DNA from: Synanceia verrucosa | Taxonomy: Eukaryota; Chordata; Actinopteri; Perciformes; Synanceiidae | Reading direction: 5' to 3' | Assembly (NCBI GenBank): GCA_029721515.1 | Contig: CM056553.1 | Coordinates: 11,239,849 to 11,303,848, forward strand | Length of the DNA stretch: 64,000 nt | Shown: one piece after another, positions 11,116 to 25,999 of the stretch | Position numbering within the stretch: the first letter of the stretch is position 1 | Layout of the letters: each line of letters opens with the position of its first letter | Program-made: the position numbers and the translations under genes | The notes under the pieces: generated by a model | What the model saw: only the letters and a program-made list of their open reading frames with translations | Databases searched by the model: none | What the model was told of the DNA's origin: nothing

Positions 11116-14100
11116 GAAATATATTTTTTGGTGGAAATGGAAGAGCTGGGGACACGCAGAGACAGACAGAAAGACAGTCCTCTGAGAGACAGACAGTCCA
11201 CTGAGGGCAGAGAAGACAGACACTGTGAAGTGGGAAGTCACAGTGCTGAGTGGACACATCTGCCGCCCATCTGTCTTCAGGATGTCACTTTCAATGTGGA
11301 GAAAGTCATGGAAGTGCTACCAGAGTCTCATTTAGACTTTAACATTTTATATGAGATACTAGATTTTCTGCATATACCAGCCTCCTTACAGCTAAAATTA
11401 TTATTAGCTCCCAGAGTGGGTATTTTGTAAATGTCATGTGTGCAGTAATTCAACAGTTCAAAGGGACATATTATTCTTAATTATATTATGTTATAATGAC
11501 ATTAATACCAGCAATACCAGCAGGCTCAGACCTGTCTGTATCTACAGCATTAAAACACTCCATGGATCACATGAGGAAGCAGTCATGATTATGATTTAAC
11601 TTCAATAAAATATGTGAATATATCAACTGGGTGAACTGGACTGCTTTTAGAGACCTTTCTGTGTTTTATTTATGATAGCGCTAAATGGCATTTAATGCTG
11701 AAATGTTCTCGGAAACAGTTTTTGCACAGCTGTCATAGATTCACAGTGTGATCTGTGGTGGATTATAAAGCTGGATTTATAAAGTCTGGTTATAAAGGAA
11801 TAAAAGTAGGCAGGATGAGCAACGAGGGTGTCAGAGACACAAGATAAACTGAGGTGAGATTTAATAGTTTAATAAGTTACTAAAGTCTGACTGACCCACA
11901 GTCACAAACAAGATCACATCCACTCCAATAACCCCAATACTACAAACACATTTTGCTTGGGAAATAAAATATGTCTCATGTAAAGGAGATCAAGTTTAAA
12001 GGCTTAACCTCAGGTAAATACTGGCTCTATTTGGAAATTAGTTTAAGATAAAGACATTCAAAGATGCAGTATGGACGTGTGTGTGGGTCAGCTTGCTGGT
12101 CATGTGTGTGACTCGGTCAGCTCAGTGAGTTTCTGTGGTTTACATGTCAGGAATGTGAGTGGGCCACTGACAAAGCTTGTTCTTCATCAAAGCGTAGCAT
12201 TACTTTACTGTTCCTCACACATGGAAAACATATCAACATGCAAACACTTACATCAAACTACTCACATCACATTATGATTTGAAATGTTAACAGCTGCCTT
12301 TCTGTCTTGAAGCCTCCCTCCACTCCAAAATGTGTTTCACTTATCACACATACCATCGCTGTACAGTTTAGAAGACGTGTACATCCTTGTGTATAATTAT
12401 AAGGCAGAACTACTAGTTTGTTTGGTCTATTTAGTAACCTCATGAAGGGAGTCATGTGGAATTTAAAACCTCCAAGTGTACAAACTGTACGCTGTGATTT
12501 TCAGTGAAGTAGGAGGGGAAAAAAATCACAGATTCTGGATGTTAAATGAGGAAAGAGGATGTGTAATTTTAAGACTATTAGGCTGTAAAAAACAAAACTT
12601 GTGGAGGGATCTTTAGACTTTACTATGTCAACATATGCACTCAATAATGATTTACTAAAAAGTGTTGCTGACCAACTAATGCCTTATTCCACTGAATGTG
12701 AATTTTAAAAGAAATCAATATTTTCCACCCTTGTGTTTTGATTTGCAAGTTGCCAAAAAAAATTCCCAGCAGCTCTCCTGTTGATGACATCACTACTGTC
12801 AGTATGTCCCTGCTGTCAGAGGACAGAGCGATGTGTTTGGTCATGCCATAATGAGTAACTACGCTACATGCACAAACCACACACACACACTCACACTGAG
12901 TTCAGGTTCAGATTCACAGCAGCCTCACTTCTCTCCGCTCTGGACTATGATTTAACTGAGCTGACAAATACAAACTTCCACATGTTTGTTCATGGACTTG
13001 GCCTTCCTGTCAGTCACCCTGTATTCACAGATATGACTGATGTAATCATATGTGTGTGTGTTGTTCAACAGTAGGAAGACATTGGTTCATGCATGGTCAG
13101 CCACCCAGACCAAATACTAAATATGTGTATCCTATTCAAGAAGAACCTGAAGTGCGACCACACTTGCTGTAACTTGATAAAAATGATAGTATACATGATT
13201 AAACACCAGTGTGTTGGTACTTGCTTGGTTGCCAGTTATATAAAAATCTTAACAACATGGATTTTATGAATCTGTGATTGCCAATAACTGTGGGAAATAT
13301 TTCCCTCATATATATTTGTTTTAAATATTGTTTGTAACATAAAATTATAAACTCTCTTTTCTTGCAACCCATGCATATTGCATTACTGAATCATTAAGAA
13401 GGTTACACCTCAGTTGGTGGTAGGTGACATTAAACAGAACACACTTGAGGAAGTGATTTCTCTGTTTCCAGCTGCTTCAACAGCATGAAAAAACACATGC
13501 GACTGCTTGGTGACAGTCAAGAGTTGCTTTATGCACTTTACTTTATAAACGGTTGCACAAGTCACGCACAGTGGACATCGGTGCTGATTAAGTGACATGA
13601 TAGCAACAGTATGAGACAGTAAACAAAACATGATACGGCAGGTCCTTTCTATGCCAACTTTACAGACGATGTTCCAGTAGATATGTACAGCTATGGATTT
13701 TTATGCTCCATAGGTTTAATAGAGGGCTTTTACAAGCTCAGATCCAGGCTCAATAATAGCAGACTAATGGAGAGCACACAGTAGAAAGGAGGGAAGGCAA
13801 ATAATAGCCTTGGTGAACACTGGAAATTGAAGGACTGTATTTTTATAGTCATTTAAAACTCATTTAGAAATAAAGCAATGATTCCTTGATCCCTTAATCG
13901 ATATTTGTGTTTTAACAAAGATACACATCAAGGTTATCCATTCATATCACCCACTGCTTTCATTATCCATCAAGATGGATAGATGAATAAAGCAGACTGT
14001 GACTCAAGTGCTTCCTGCATTATGTTCCCTTTGCCATGTTGACACAGACAAACTATTGTTACAGTATTGATGGATTGAATAAAAAGATGGCAGGGCTGTG

Positions 14101-14188
14101 GTAAAAGCCCAGCTGATGTGACTCATATCTGATCAGTCTGTCCTCCTCTCAGATCTCGGTTCCACCAGTTTTTCCAGTTCTAATTGAG
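11116..14188. other. Intergenic sequence between p2ry4 and inppl1 3' end; no gene seen
   Basis: Only short unsupported open frames, including one at 11128-11430 on the plus strand that matches no family I recognise. No tRNA, rRNA or transposon ends were identified. Confidence 0.4.
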
Positions 14189-14270
14189 CGGACCGTGGAT
14201 CTTCGGACCGTGGAGCTACGGACTGTGGAGCTTCGGACCGTGGAGCTTCGTACCGTGGAGCTTCGGACCA
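14189..14270. repeat. 15-bp tandem repeat, five copies
   Basis: Units of the type CGGACCGTGGAGCTT run from 14189 with few substitutions. The block lies immediately downstream of the inppl1 polyadenylation signal on the minus strand, where the downstream GU-rich processing element would be expected. Confidence 0.85.
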
Positions 14271-14276
14271 GCAGCG

Positions 14277-14282
14277 TTTATT
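14277..14282 (-). promoter_or_regulatory. Polyadenylation signal AATAAA of inppl1, 11 nt after the stop
   Basis: The minus strand reads AATAAA at 14282-14277, starting only 11 bases after the TGA at 14296-14294. If it is used, the 3' untranslated region would be only a few tens of bases long. No other AATAAA was found in the next several hundred bases downstream. Confidence 0.5.
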
Positions 14283-14293
14283 GTCTCTGAGTG

Positions 14294-17200
14294 TCAGTTC
14301 CAGTTCCTGGGAAGGCTCTCGAGGATCCTGCGTCGGTGGGATGGGTTCGTCACTCCAGCGGCCCGTAGATCCTCCTCAGTGATGCCGCTGTAGAGAAGAA
14401 AGATGACCCAGAATCAAACCTACAATTTCTTTAAAGCAGATCTTTAGGATGGGCTGACACAGACCAATTCTGAGTCAAATTAATGACGTCCTGTCTGGGT
14501 TTATTTGACAAAAAAAAAAGACAGGCTAGCTGTACAGTGGTATACAGTCCGGTAAAACTTTGTAAATCAACACTATGGCTGTATTTATTTTACCATTAGT
14601 GCTCTAACTGCAAACCTCAGTCATGTTCAGTCCTCTGTCAGATGAGCACAACTGTCACATGCACGTGAGCAATTTGACCCAGCTTACAACTGATTATTGC
14701 AACTGTCTTGTGAATACTGAGGTTGTCTCTATCTTGCTCTGTCGTAGCATCAGCCACATTATTTATGTCTTTCATTTTACCTGAAGTAATCCAGATCATC
14801 CCAACCATTGAGGCTGAGTCCCAGAGTGTATTTCTGAAGACCCAGAGCACTGAGAAGCTCCCTCACAGTCTCTGGTGCACCTTTGAGGACAGACACCTGT
14901 AATGAGATAAAGCGGGCAGACTTTAGATTTATTTTATTTTCTACAGAGAACCAGTAGTCTTTTAAAAGCTGTCTTTGAGAGCAGTGTGCTACCTCTTTCT
15001 CCCAGCTGCAACCTCTATCTCCATGCATGGAGGGGCCATTTCTATAAGCTGGCCTATGGTTCGGTATGGAGGGGCCTCTCTGCACTGTGGGGAAGAAGTC
15101 AACTTCACTGAGGGACTTGGCCATTTGCAAAGCAGTGAGGGAATTGTCTCCTGTAGGTCCAGCAGGCTGCTGATCCACCATCCAGCCAACTGAGGCCTGA
15201 GAGTGTGCTAAGTGTGTCGGGATGTAGGGGAAAGCTGACGGTGCCTTGGCTGCTCGGACGGGATTGGTCCTTTCTGGGAGAAGATGATGATGATCCCTTC
15301 TGGATTTTTCCCTGATGATTGCTGAGTGATTCATGTACAAGTTCCTCAGGTTCTTCTCAGGCAGTATGGAGTCTTGAACACTTCTTTTACCTTGGTATTT
15401 GTCTCTGGGTTGTGAAGGCTGTTCCTGGAACTGTGACACTGCGTTACTTGCGGGTGGAGGTAAGGGAGATGGATTTTTGGCCGGGAAAAGCTGATAGGAG
15501 GAATCGGCTTGGGGTGCATGGAGGTCATTGGGTGCAGTGTACTGGGGTAGGACAACTGGAATCTCGATCTCTGTAAAGTCTGATCTGCGACAGGGTCGCC
15601 TGTCGAAGCCCTGACGTCCTGAGATTTTTGGGAGCTGCAAAGCCTCATTTCCAGACCAGACGACCTGAGGGTCCCGCCGCTTAGGGAGAGCCTCCTCCGC
15701 CCTGTGAGCCACTGACACTCCTTCAAAGATGAAGTAGGCTGGATTGGTGTAGCTGCTCGGGGTTAGTTTGGAAGGAGCTGCCAAGGACCTGCGATGAACA
15801 AACAAGTTTTGAATTTGCCAACAGATTTACAATTTTATGTTACTAAGCTTTTCAGACAGAATGAAAACACAAAAGCTACATTGATTTGGACTCAGATTAT
15901 TATTACAGGATTATTTTTTGAGAGAACTCACAGACATGTACTGTTAATCACACAAGTTCAAGGAGTTCAAGGAACATTAATTTCCTCAAAGCCACATCGG
16001 ACAACTTCCACAGTTGATAACGGAGGGAAGATGAAATACAACCCAAGGAGTCCACTTCAAGAAATCTACCCAAGAATTTAAACACTTGTCAGATGTGAAA
16101 ATATTAGACAGTGTCATTCAAAAAACATCTAATATTTAATAGTTTTCAGTTTCAAGTTAGATCATATCTACCATCACAATTTACTAGAATCTTTTTCCAA
16201 AATAAAACTATGCTATGGAAAGTGTGAGTCTAGTAGTGAGCCTGACATTACACTTGATTGTGTTAAAAAATATAGTAGTTGTGCTCACAAGTTCAAAAAC
16301 TGCTTTGTTAACCTCCAAAGCAAAATATTGCTCCAGGAAACTCTTAAGAGGGTCTCACCTGATTACTGGGGCCCGTGTACCGGCAGAAGACACATGCCCC
16401 CTCCCAGGACCTTTATCTTCTTTCTCAAAACAGAAACACTCTGAAAAAGTAAAGAAAATGCCCTAAAAAATCAACACAATTCAAAATGAGCAAGGCTTCC
16501 TGAAAGTCTGTGTGGTGCGTGTGGGCCAAAGGTCATGCCAGTTTGCAGTCACACAGTGTGTGTGCGTGTGTTATTGTAGTGCCTGACCTTGGTGAAATAA
16601 TACTCATCTGTCTTGTTTCAATGTCTCAGGATGCATCTGGTCAGGATCAGCCAATCAGGAGCCAAAAGAGGAAGCGGCCGACAGATACCAGCAAGTGTAA
16701 AGCCAAGCCAGGGATCATTGAGGAACAAAATAGAGGAAGCAATGTGAGACTCACGGGAGAGTCAAAGAACCCAGTGACAGTGGAGATGAAAGTTTAGTAG
16801 GAAGTGATAGTGCAAGCAAGGCAGAGGGTAGAAGAGGACCAGTTCCAGCTGACCCACCATAGGACTTCTCCCGAGTCCCTCGTCTGTCCTTGGGCACATG
16901 CACCCTGACTCGTCCCCTTATGGAGCCCATCTCCTCGCCTCTGTGACTCAGAAATGTCTCAAACTGATCCGACGCACCAGTGAGTGAGCGTAGAGCCACA
17001 CAGCACTCACCTGTAAAAAAAAAAAAAAAGATATTTCATATTAGATATTTCATGCTGAAACAAAGTGTGGAGCGTTTCAGCATGATTTCCTCAAAGACCT
17101 CAACACCACCAAGTTCAGTTACAGTGAAGGTCAATCACCTTTGAGTTGTAGCACTAAAAGAAACATTTTGTGCCTTTTGCACAGAGATGGAAAAACTGCA

Positions 17201-20200
17201 TCTTGGTGGAAAAATAGTTGAAATGAATGAATTATCTGTCAGTCTCAAAAGATACTAATGTTTGTATCGAAACATAATGACGCAATCTAGATTACTGTAT
17301 ATACCACTTGTGGAAAGGAGTTTAGAAAAAAACAAATAAGAAAATAAATAATGTTTGTGGATAAACTGCCATTTTAAGGGTACTCATTGATCAACATGGA
17401 GGGACGTCATGAAGTTAATGAGACAAACTGTGACCAACCGTACGACTCAAACCCGTCACATGACTTGACAGACAAGAGCAGGTGCTGATCCTGAAGATAC
17501 TCCATGTCGGACATGATTGGAAGAAGCTATGACAGAAACACAAAGTCATAATTTAAGAATTTGACTCCAGGAACAAACAAATACTTCCAGCCATTTCCAA
17601 GTGAGCCTCTCTGACCTTCGGCAGTTGTTTGAAGGACCAGCCCAGCTTGAGAAACCCGGGAACGTCACAGCTCTGTGAGTCATTCTCACTTGAACGCCGC
17701 GTCTCTGAAAGAAAGACATGAATGAATCTTTGCCACTGTGTTGCATAATAATGTTATATAAAAAGGCTTTTTTTCCATGTAGCACTATACCTTCAAGGCA
17801 AGATGAATGAAAGTCAATAAAGAACTTTGCCTTGCTTGCCGTCTTCACAATGGCTTCAATGCCTTCGAGCTCTATCCAGGCCCTCTCCATGCTTGCATCT
17901 GTGAGACGAATGACCCTACTGTTAACTTAATGAAGGTACACAGTCATATTCCATCTGTTTGTGTCCGAAGGGCCACAACAATGACAGCACCTGTTTTGGA
18001 GCTGAACTGTGACGTCACTCCCACTTGGAAGGTGGCAAAAACAGGCGAGTGATCACTTGTGAAGATGTCATCTGTGCAGCCTGGAGAGACACAAATCCAC
18101 CAAATTACTTTATTATTATAAATGTACCATTAACAGTAAACATCTACTGTGGCTAAACTCATTGTGCAGTACTGTAGGATAGACAAGCTATCAGCACTAT
18201 TTTACAAAATGTGCCAAAAGAGCCATTTAGGAGACAAAAAAATCATTTTGCTACTTCCCAGTACTTGTTTAGTTGTGATAGTTTGCAGAGGTTAGTCAGA
18301 GACTGAGGCTCGGGCAGAAAGAGAGGAAATGACTCTGTTTCTTTATGGACCACAGACCAGGATGCAGGAGTTAACCGTTATTCGTTTTGAGGGTTGCTCT
18401 CATTTTGCAGTGGTACAAATTGAACAAAAAAGACCACAGATATCTAATTTAAGAATGCTGCACTGACATCTCTGTGCTGCTGTTATATATTTTATGTAAC
18501 TCTTTCTACTCAAACCTTTTATTATTATTATTATTATTATTATAAGTAATCTAAATCTCCAGGTTTTACCATATGCAGTGCAGATGACGTGTGTCTCTGG
18601 GTAGGACTTCCATAGGATCCTGTCGCACCATGAGGGAACGTTGACTCGCACCTGCAGAAACACATTCCGGTAAAATAATGTATTAAATTGACAGATACAG
18701 AAAAAAAAACCTTTACATAGTGGAGGATGCCTTCATTCCTGTTATACCATACGTTACTTTTTTTTAGACTGTAGGTTAAATCTTGACCTCCTATTTTTAG
18801 TGATCATGGCAGTTGCTCCCTACTGACCCCGTGAAGAGGATTAAGTTACACATTAAATTATCTTAAGAAGTGAGTCGATTGTATATTTAGAGAGCTTGTA
18901 GGGTATTTTCTTTGTATAGGCGGAAAGAATGACAGCAGTGTCTGCTCTGAGAGGCTGCACTTCTCCAACATACACTCCTGATCAAAATTTTAAGAACAGT
19001 TGATAAATTGCAAGAATTTACATTTTGTACTGTTGGATCTTAAGAAGGTTTTAAGTAGTGCTTCAAAATGCAAAAAGTAGAAATGGGAGTGAAACAAAAA
19101 AATTGAGTAAGCAATTTATTGCAAACAATCATTAAACTGAAATAGGCTGTTCATCAGCTGATGAAAAGTTTAAGACTGCATCTCAAAAAAATAAAAATAA
19201 AATAAAATAGAAAAAAAAATAAAAAAGAACTCAGTAATGAGTAGCTGCTCTATTCTTGTTTATCACCTCAAAATTTAGTTTGGGTATGCTTGATGCTGGT
19301 GTTTCCAGGAGGCTAGTGGGAATGTTACTCTGGGGACTGACCACTACAGACCTCGATAAGTTACTGAAGTATTGCTTGTGAGCATCCAAACATTTTTAGT
19401 AGGCTACTCAGAGGCGCAGAAGCTGTTTTTATTCCTTCCTTCCGAACTGGACATATTTTTTATTGTACACACCATCCTGCTTTTGTGTGATAAGAAATGA
19501 CTCACTCCTGAAGTCTTGTACTTTTGCCACAGGTAGCAGTCTCTGGAGCCCCTTTCATAGCGGTACGTGGGTGGAAACGCAATCCTCTCTTCCTCTTAAC
19601 CAGGATAAAAAGACACACAGTACAGCGTGAGGATAAACAAGGGTAGAGCTGGATCAAAATGAAATGGTGCTCATTTATTTTACATTTATTGTAAATCAGC
19701 ATTAGGGCATTGCACCTTTCAATATAGCACAAAGGCCAAACTGAAACTCACTGAAATTGAGAAAGGACTTCCTCTTGTGTCTCTCTCGGGTCAGCTGGTC
19801 TGCACACATGAGCTCCTCAAACTCTCTCTTAGAAACATGTTTCAGGATGTCCTGCAATCACAAAGAAGCACAAATCAGTGTCTGGGTATTTTCATTTGAC
19901 ATCAAGGGTGCTAAATCAAAACACTTGAAAAGAGAGAAAAGAGAATAATAAAGAAATAACAACAGTGGGTCCAACCTGTACATCCAAGTCAAGTCTGTAG
20001 TTGAGGTCTCCGCACCAAAAGAGGTGAGTGAAGCGCAGGCTGAGGTCGAAGGCACTGAGCTGTTTGTCACCCAGCGAGAGCAGTCGGAGGACATCTACAA
20101 AGTTCTGGTTCCTCCTGAATATGATGTGCATAACACGATTATTTTATCATGCAGAAATAAAACATGAGCTCACACACATTTGGCGCCACACATTTATAAA

Positions 20201-23200
20201 TTCAATGTACCTCAGGACTTTCTCACTTCCAGAGGTCAGGTAGCAGTTAACAAACCCAAAAGATGTCCCATTGAAGAGGAAGGAGATGCCAACAGCTCCC
20301 TTGTTTCCTGAAACAACAGAAACACTCAAATCTCCAGATTAACAAGCACATTTTCTTCTGTTAATCACACACTATTATGGCTGGCTGTCAGCCACGATAC
20401 TGTACATGTTCTGTACTAGTGATGGTGAGCTTACCCAATGTGTTTCCCAAGCCAGTCTTCACACTGGCTGTGCTCACATGGCTGATGCCACGCTCATGCT
20501 CTGGCTTCACAAACACAGCCAGCCTCATATTCCAGAGGGACTGCACTGCCACCTGCCGGACAATGCTCCACATTACAACAGGCAGACAAGAACCAGGTGT
20601 CCAGCAAGATCAAGTGTTGCTTTCATTTCAGTTCACATCTTAGTACAAATACTCAAGACTAATCTGTCATTAACATTAAATTTTGTACAGTGCTTGACAA
20701 ACCTATTAGAGCACCACCCAGTGTAAGGCGTTTGCCAGCGCTGCCCTAAATAAATAGTATTTATGATTACCAACATATTTACCTCTGCCAAGGAGGTTAT
20801 GTTTTCACCAGGATTTGTTTATTTATTACCTCTGCCAATGTAACTCAAAAAGTTATGGATGGATTTTGAGGAAATTTTCAGGGTTTGTCCGAAGTGGCCT
20901 AACTTAAAACTGATTAATTTTTGGTGGTGCCGTTGAATCGGATCCGATCACCACCAAAAATGAATCGGTTTTAAGCTAGGCCACTTCCAGCCAATCCTGA
21001 AAATTTCATCAAAAACCATCCATAATTTTTTGAGTTACTTTGCAAACCGACAAACCAACATACATGCAAACAAATAAACAAGCCCCGGTGAAAACATAAC
21101 CTCCTTGGCGGCAGGGGTAACTTTAAATAAAAAAGTTTTTAAGTGATTATATGTTATTCTTGATTAATGTCTGACTTCTCAGAGAATTCCAGTGTTCTGG
21201 CTTAAATTTGGTCTAAATTTTGGTCACTAAAAATTCCTCACTCTTATTCAAAATGGTGAAGCGAAGGGAACTCAGTGAGAAAGAAAGAGTCTGAATCAAA
21301 GCTCTTCATGATGCTGGATGGACTTTGTGACAATTAGGGCAGTCTAATACATGTATTAAGCACTGTAAATACACCTAGTAACTCGTCAGACACTCACATA
21401 ATCCTGCATTATAAATCGGAAACGTTTTCCTTGAAAAATGTTTTCCTTCACACTCTGTACATATACTTTCTAACTAATAGGATGTGCTGTTGTTGGAAAA
21501 GGGGGAATTACTTGTTTGAAGTCGATGTGAGTCTGGCTGCGAAGGGTGGCTTTGATGTGTTCTGTCCACTCTTTCTCCCCCTGAGGGTTTTCCTGAGTCC
21601 CCAAGGCATAGATGTCATGTGGGATCAAGGCGGTCGAGTCGTCAGGCGTGTGCCCCAAACCACAACAGGTCACCCATGACTGCAGGCTGCGAGGAGGAGG
21701 GGAACCACCTGTGTACACAAAACAACACAATAAATGTGAATTAACCTTCTGTTAGCAGACAACAAAAGAGACTGTCATCACATTTCTAGTTACCCATGTT
21801 CCAGGTGCCGACAAACACAGAGATTACGTCAGGTTCCTTCAGATGAGAGTGTCTGGTTTTCATCATCTGGAGAAGTTGGCAGAAGGCATCTCGTTTCTGA
21901 AAGAGATGAGAGACTCAGTTAATGATGGGAAAGAAAACTGTGCACTTTAACTAATAATAAAACTGGTTATCTTTCTTTACCCGACCACTTTCAAATGTCA
22001 TCTCCCGTGGTGTGTTGTGGTGGCTGTCGACCACCATGCGCACCTTGGCTGCACTGCTCTGGAACTTGACAATCTGAAGGACTGAAACACAAGCAGACAA
22101 TTATGTGATAGATCTGCAAGTAACAGACATAGGCACTAAAATATAATGCCTTACTTCTGTCATGTGAGATCCTCTCTATACCAAATGAACCAGCCTTCCT
22201 GTCAAAGACCAGCACTCCTGTGTCCACATCCACAGAAACAGTCTGTCTGCCATATCTCACCATTTTCACCTGGATTCATAAAGAAAAACACATTGGTCTT
22301 TTTAAATGTCACATTTGATGTGAAACATAGATGTAACTTTTTTTTTCAATATGATTTACCTGAAATGAGTGGACTGGCAGCTGTCTGACCTGGTTCTTGA
22401 CAGGTGTTACACTGGTGGGTGTTGGTTCAGGAGGGGCCAGATTAGGCTGCACTGCCAGATTGTGATTGGTGACTGCATCTTGTAACGCCTTTAATACCTT
22501 TATGAGCAAGGAATTCGCAGTTACAATCTAACCGGTGTTGTCCATCACGAACAAGAACGACCTGTTTTCCATCTGTCACTGTGCAGGCTGTTCTAACACA
22601 CCGTTTGAGCTATACATATGAAAGATATACATCCCACACAATCAATTCAGTTGTAATCCACACAATGGTGAACCAGTAAGTATAAAGAGCAACAAGCAGC
22701 ATGGTGGGGTAGATGAGACAAAAAGACTGGACTTTTACTCAGGAGGCCAGTCAACACTGATTTATTTGAATAGCTGTGTTGCCTACACCTAACCAAGGTG
22801 TTTCCAGTGAGAACAGACATTTTTAAAAAAAAAAAAAAAAAAAAAAGAAAAAAGACTGTAAGCATGTAATGAGCAGAAATTGACACATGTTGCTGGACAC
22901 TCACAGAAAAATACATTAAAAAAAATCAGAACTTTTAATAAGACAGATGTATTGCGAAGCATATTAGGATGCACTGGGAAAACTGCTGTTATTAAAAGTT
23001 ACAAGACTGTGAGATTATTGCTAGAAATCACTGCATTATCATTCATGAACATTTCCATAAACCTAACCTTGTATAGTATCACAAACATACCTTTTTCTCC
23101 AGCGAAGAAAGGAGGCTGACCAAAGCTGAAATCTTACACAACAGGCTGTCTATCTCCATCTCTGGGCCCTTGTTCCAACAATACAAGATATATTCACCTT

Positions 23201-25964
23201 TATCACTACAGTACTGGGTTAAAATTTTAGAAATTACAGTTACTATTTTTTTGAAAGCATGCTGTGTAGTTCATATTGTACCTGTGCTTTGGTGTGTGTC
23301 AGAGAGCAGCTGGGATGGTCAAAGACCTTGGCCAGGGTTTCCAGACTTGAGAGAGTCAGGTCAATCTCACTGTTGATCAAATCAATACACAACCTTTTTT
23401 AATGACCATAAATCTATTTACATCTATTTCACTGTCTATATTGTGTACTGTATCATAACAGTCTGTCCATTGTTAACAATAAAAGCATGCAAACCTGTTT
23501 AAGCCTTGGCACACAGTACCCAGAGTACGCTTGAGGTGGCATAGAGTTGTTGCCCCTTTGTGCACGTTCTCAATATCAAGAGGCAGCTCACTGAAGAGGT
23601 AGTCATTGAGTAGACCGATCACCTCACCAGCAGTACTATAAGCAGGATAAAGCAGGCAGAATTCAGTGAATATTTTAGTAACTGTGCAAGCCATTTTCTG
23701 CTCTCTGGACAAAAACCACACAGCAGATACTAGCGGCACTGTTTATTAACAGGTCACAGAAAAGCCATTCCTTTTCAATGCTTGACTGCACACTGAGTTG
23801 ATCTGATTTTGTCAATATGCAAAGAACATCTTTTGGCAAACTGACGATGACTTAAGCTGGATAAGCGAACCTGGATGTGTTCAGCTCCTGCAACTTATCC
23901 AGGAACTGGGCATGAGGGACTGGTTTTACTGGCGGTCCTGTGAAAGGCACTGTGTTGACAGAGACTGGGACTGGAGGCGGCTTCTCATCATCTGTTCATG
24001 CAAAGAACACAAAATCAACCATTAAAAATTAGCAATTAACATTGCAGTTCTGAAAAAAGAGCAACACTTCATGAAGAGATTACAAATGTATATTATAGTG
24101 TATTTATACATGTATTTAAGTGTTGGTTGATATGTTGTAATAAGAGCTAGCTGGCCCACCTGAGCTCTCGTCACCAGTGTCTGTATCACGGGGAACAGCG
24201 TAGAGCAGAGGAGTGACCAGACCCTTGTGGGGGTGCTGGTATCCCAGAACCAGGTCCTCCAGTGTCCGGAAACAGTTCACCTGAACCCCTTGTGTTGTCT
24301 GTGAAAGACACATGTCAGGAGTCAGTGCATATACTCCGATCAGACATAACCAATGATTATCTCTTCATCATGGCACCTGGGACATATAAGGCATCAAATG
24401 AAAATTTTGTCCTCAAAGTCGATGTTAGAAGCAGGAAAAAAAATGTTCCAGAGACAGGGTCATGAGAGGACAAGGATCAGTGATACAGGTGGGGAGTGAA
24501 GGCTGGTCCTGGTGGTCTGATCCAGCAGACCAGAGAAGTTAATGCTGCTGAACATAGAAAGGAGTCAGATAACCACAGCACAGCGTCAGGGGTCAGAGGT
24601 CAGGGCTTTTTGGCAGCAAAAGAGGGACCAACACAATACTAGGCACGTAGTCATAATGTTATGCCTGATCAGTGTGTATATACATGAACACGTAGTTTGT
24701 CATTCATTTAAACAAGACCACAGAAAGTGTAAACAAAAGCACTGTAGATGGTAAGAAACATGATTTACACATGCTGTGACACTTTGACCTTACGTTGAGA
24801 GTATTGAGTATTAATTAATATTAAGTGAAGTACAGTTTCATGGCCTAAATAAAGGCTATTTTATCGCAGCTTCACTTTCTTGTTTATTCTCAAACTCTTT
24901 CACACAAAGTCTTTAAAATGCACTCTGGGAAGGCCTAATACCTGACAAAAGTCTAAACTGTGTATTATATGCATTAAATTATGAAATAACTCTAACTTGT
25001 TTAAACAACTACACACACTGCCACAATCTTGCTTGGTTGAACAAAGCAAAAGTATTTATTTGCATGTCAGAAAACAAGCACAAGCACACGCAGATGATTT
25101 ACTGTGATAAAAAAAATAATCCCAGGGGGTTTAGAGAGCTCCATACAAGAGAGGTGATAACAGCTACTTCCTGGCAACTGTCATGTCTCACTGTGGTTCA
25201 CTATTCCCAGTCTGTCTAAAAAGTCCCTCCAAAAAATACGACAATGAAGTTTTTACACACGTAAGTTCACACATTTAAGCCGCACGCACAAGTCACAAAT
25301 TTTCCAACAAAAGCCTACGGGGCTACACTTCAGTGGCATTCAAAGCAGTGCAGACAAAATTAAATTGTGAACAGGTGCTGTGTGGACATTTACTCACTAT
25401 GCAACTGGTCAAAATCAACAGGGTTCACATTTGATGCAATAGGGAGAAAAGGGAGAAATCTCTTTTCCTCTTTTCAGGAGTTTTTGTTTTCATTTGTGGG
25501 ACGAGAAAACGTTTTTTGGCTCAAGCTACCTGTCCGTTTTGCCAGGAACTCCTCAAATAGTTTTTTTTTGTACCACAAGGATCTCTTGAAAAGCAATTAA
25601 AAAGAAAAGTCAAGGAATAAGAGACAGTGGGGACAAAATGGGCCCCAAAATATCTCTATGGCCATCTTGGAAAAACAAGAAGGCAAGCGTGCGACTTGTG
25701 AGTTAGTGGAGCAAATCCAGTGAGGGAAAATACGAACTGGAGGTTTATACTGATGGCAGTGGAAACACAACTGAAATAGCAACAGACTTTAAGGTCTTCA
25801 TTTGAAAGCAGAGGATTTTTCCAAGTCAGAGGCTTATAAACGAAAAAAACGTTATTGGACTTTAACATGCAGGCACAGTTAAAAAAAAAAAAAAAAAAAA
25901 GATAACCCACACATAATTTGCGGTTTAGGCCCAGAAACTGTTTATTTCTCTCACTCTCTCACCC

Positions 25965-25999
<35 letters not shown>

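Noticed and set aside
11128..11430. 100-codon plus-strand open frame
   Set aside because: No recognisable domain and no supporting splice or polyadenylation context; possible chance frame next to the p2ry4 first exon.
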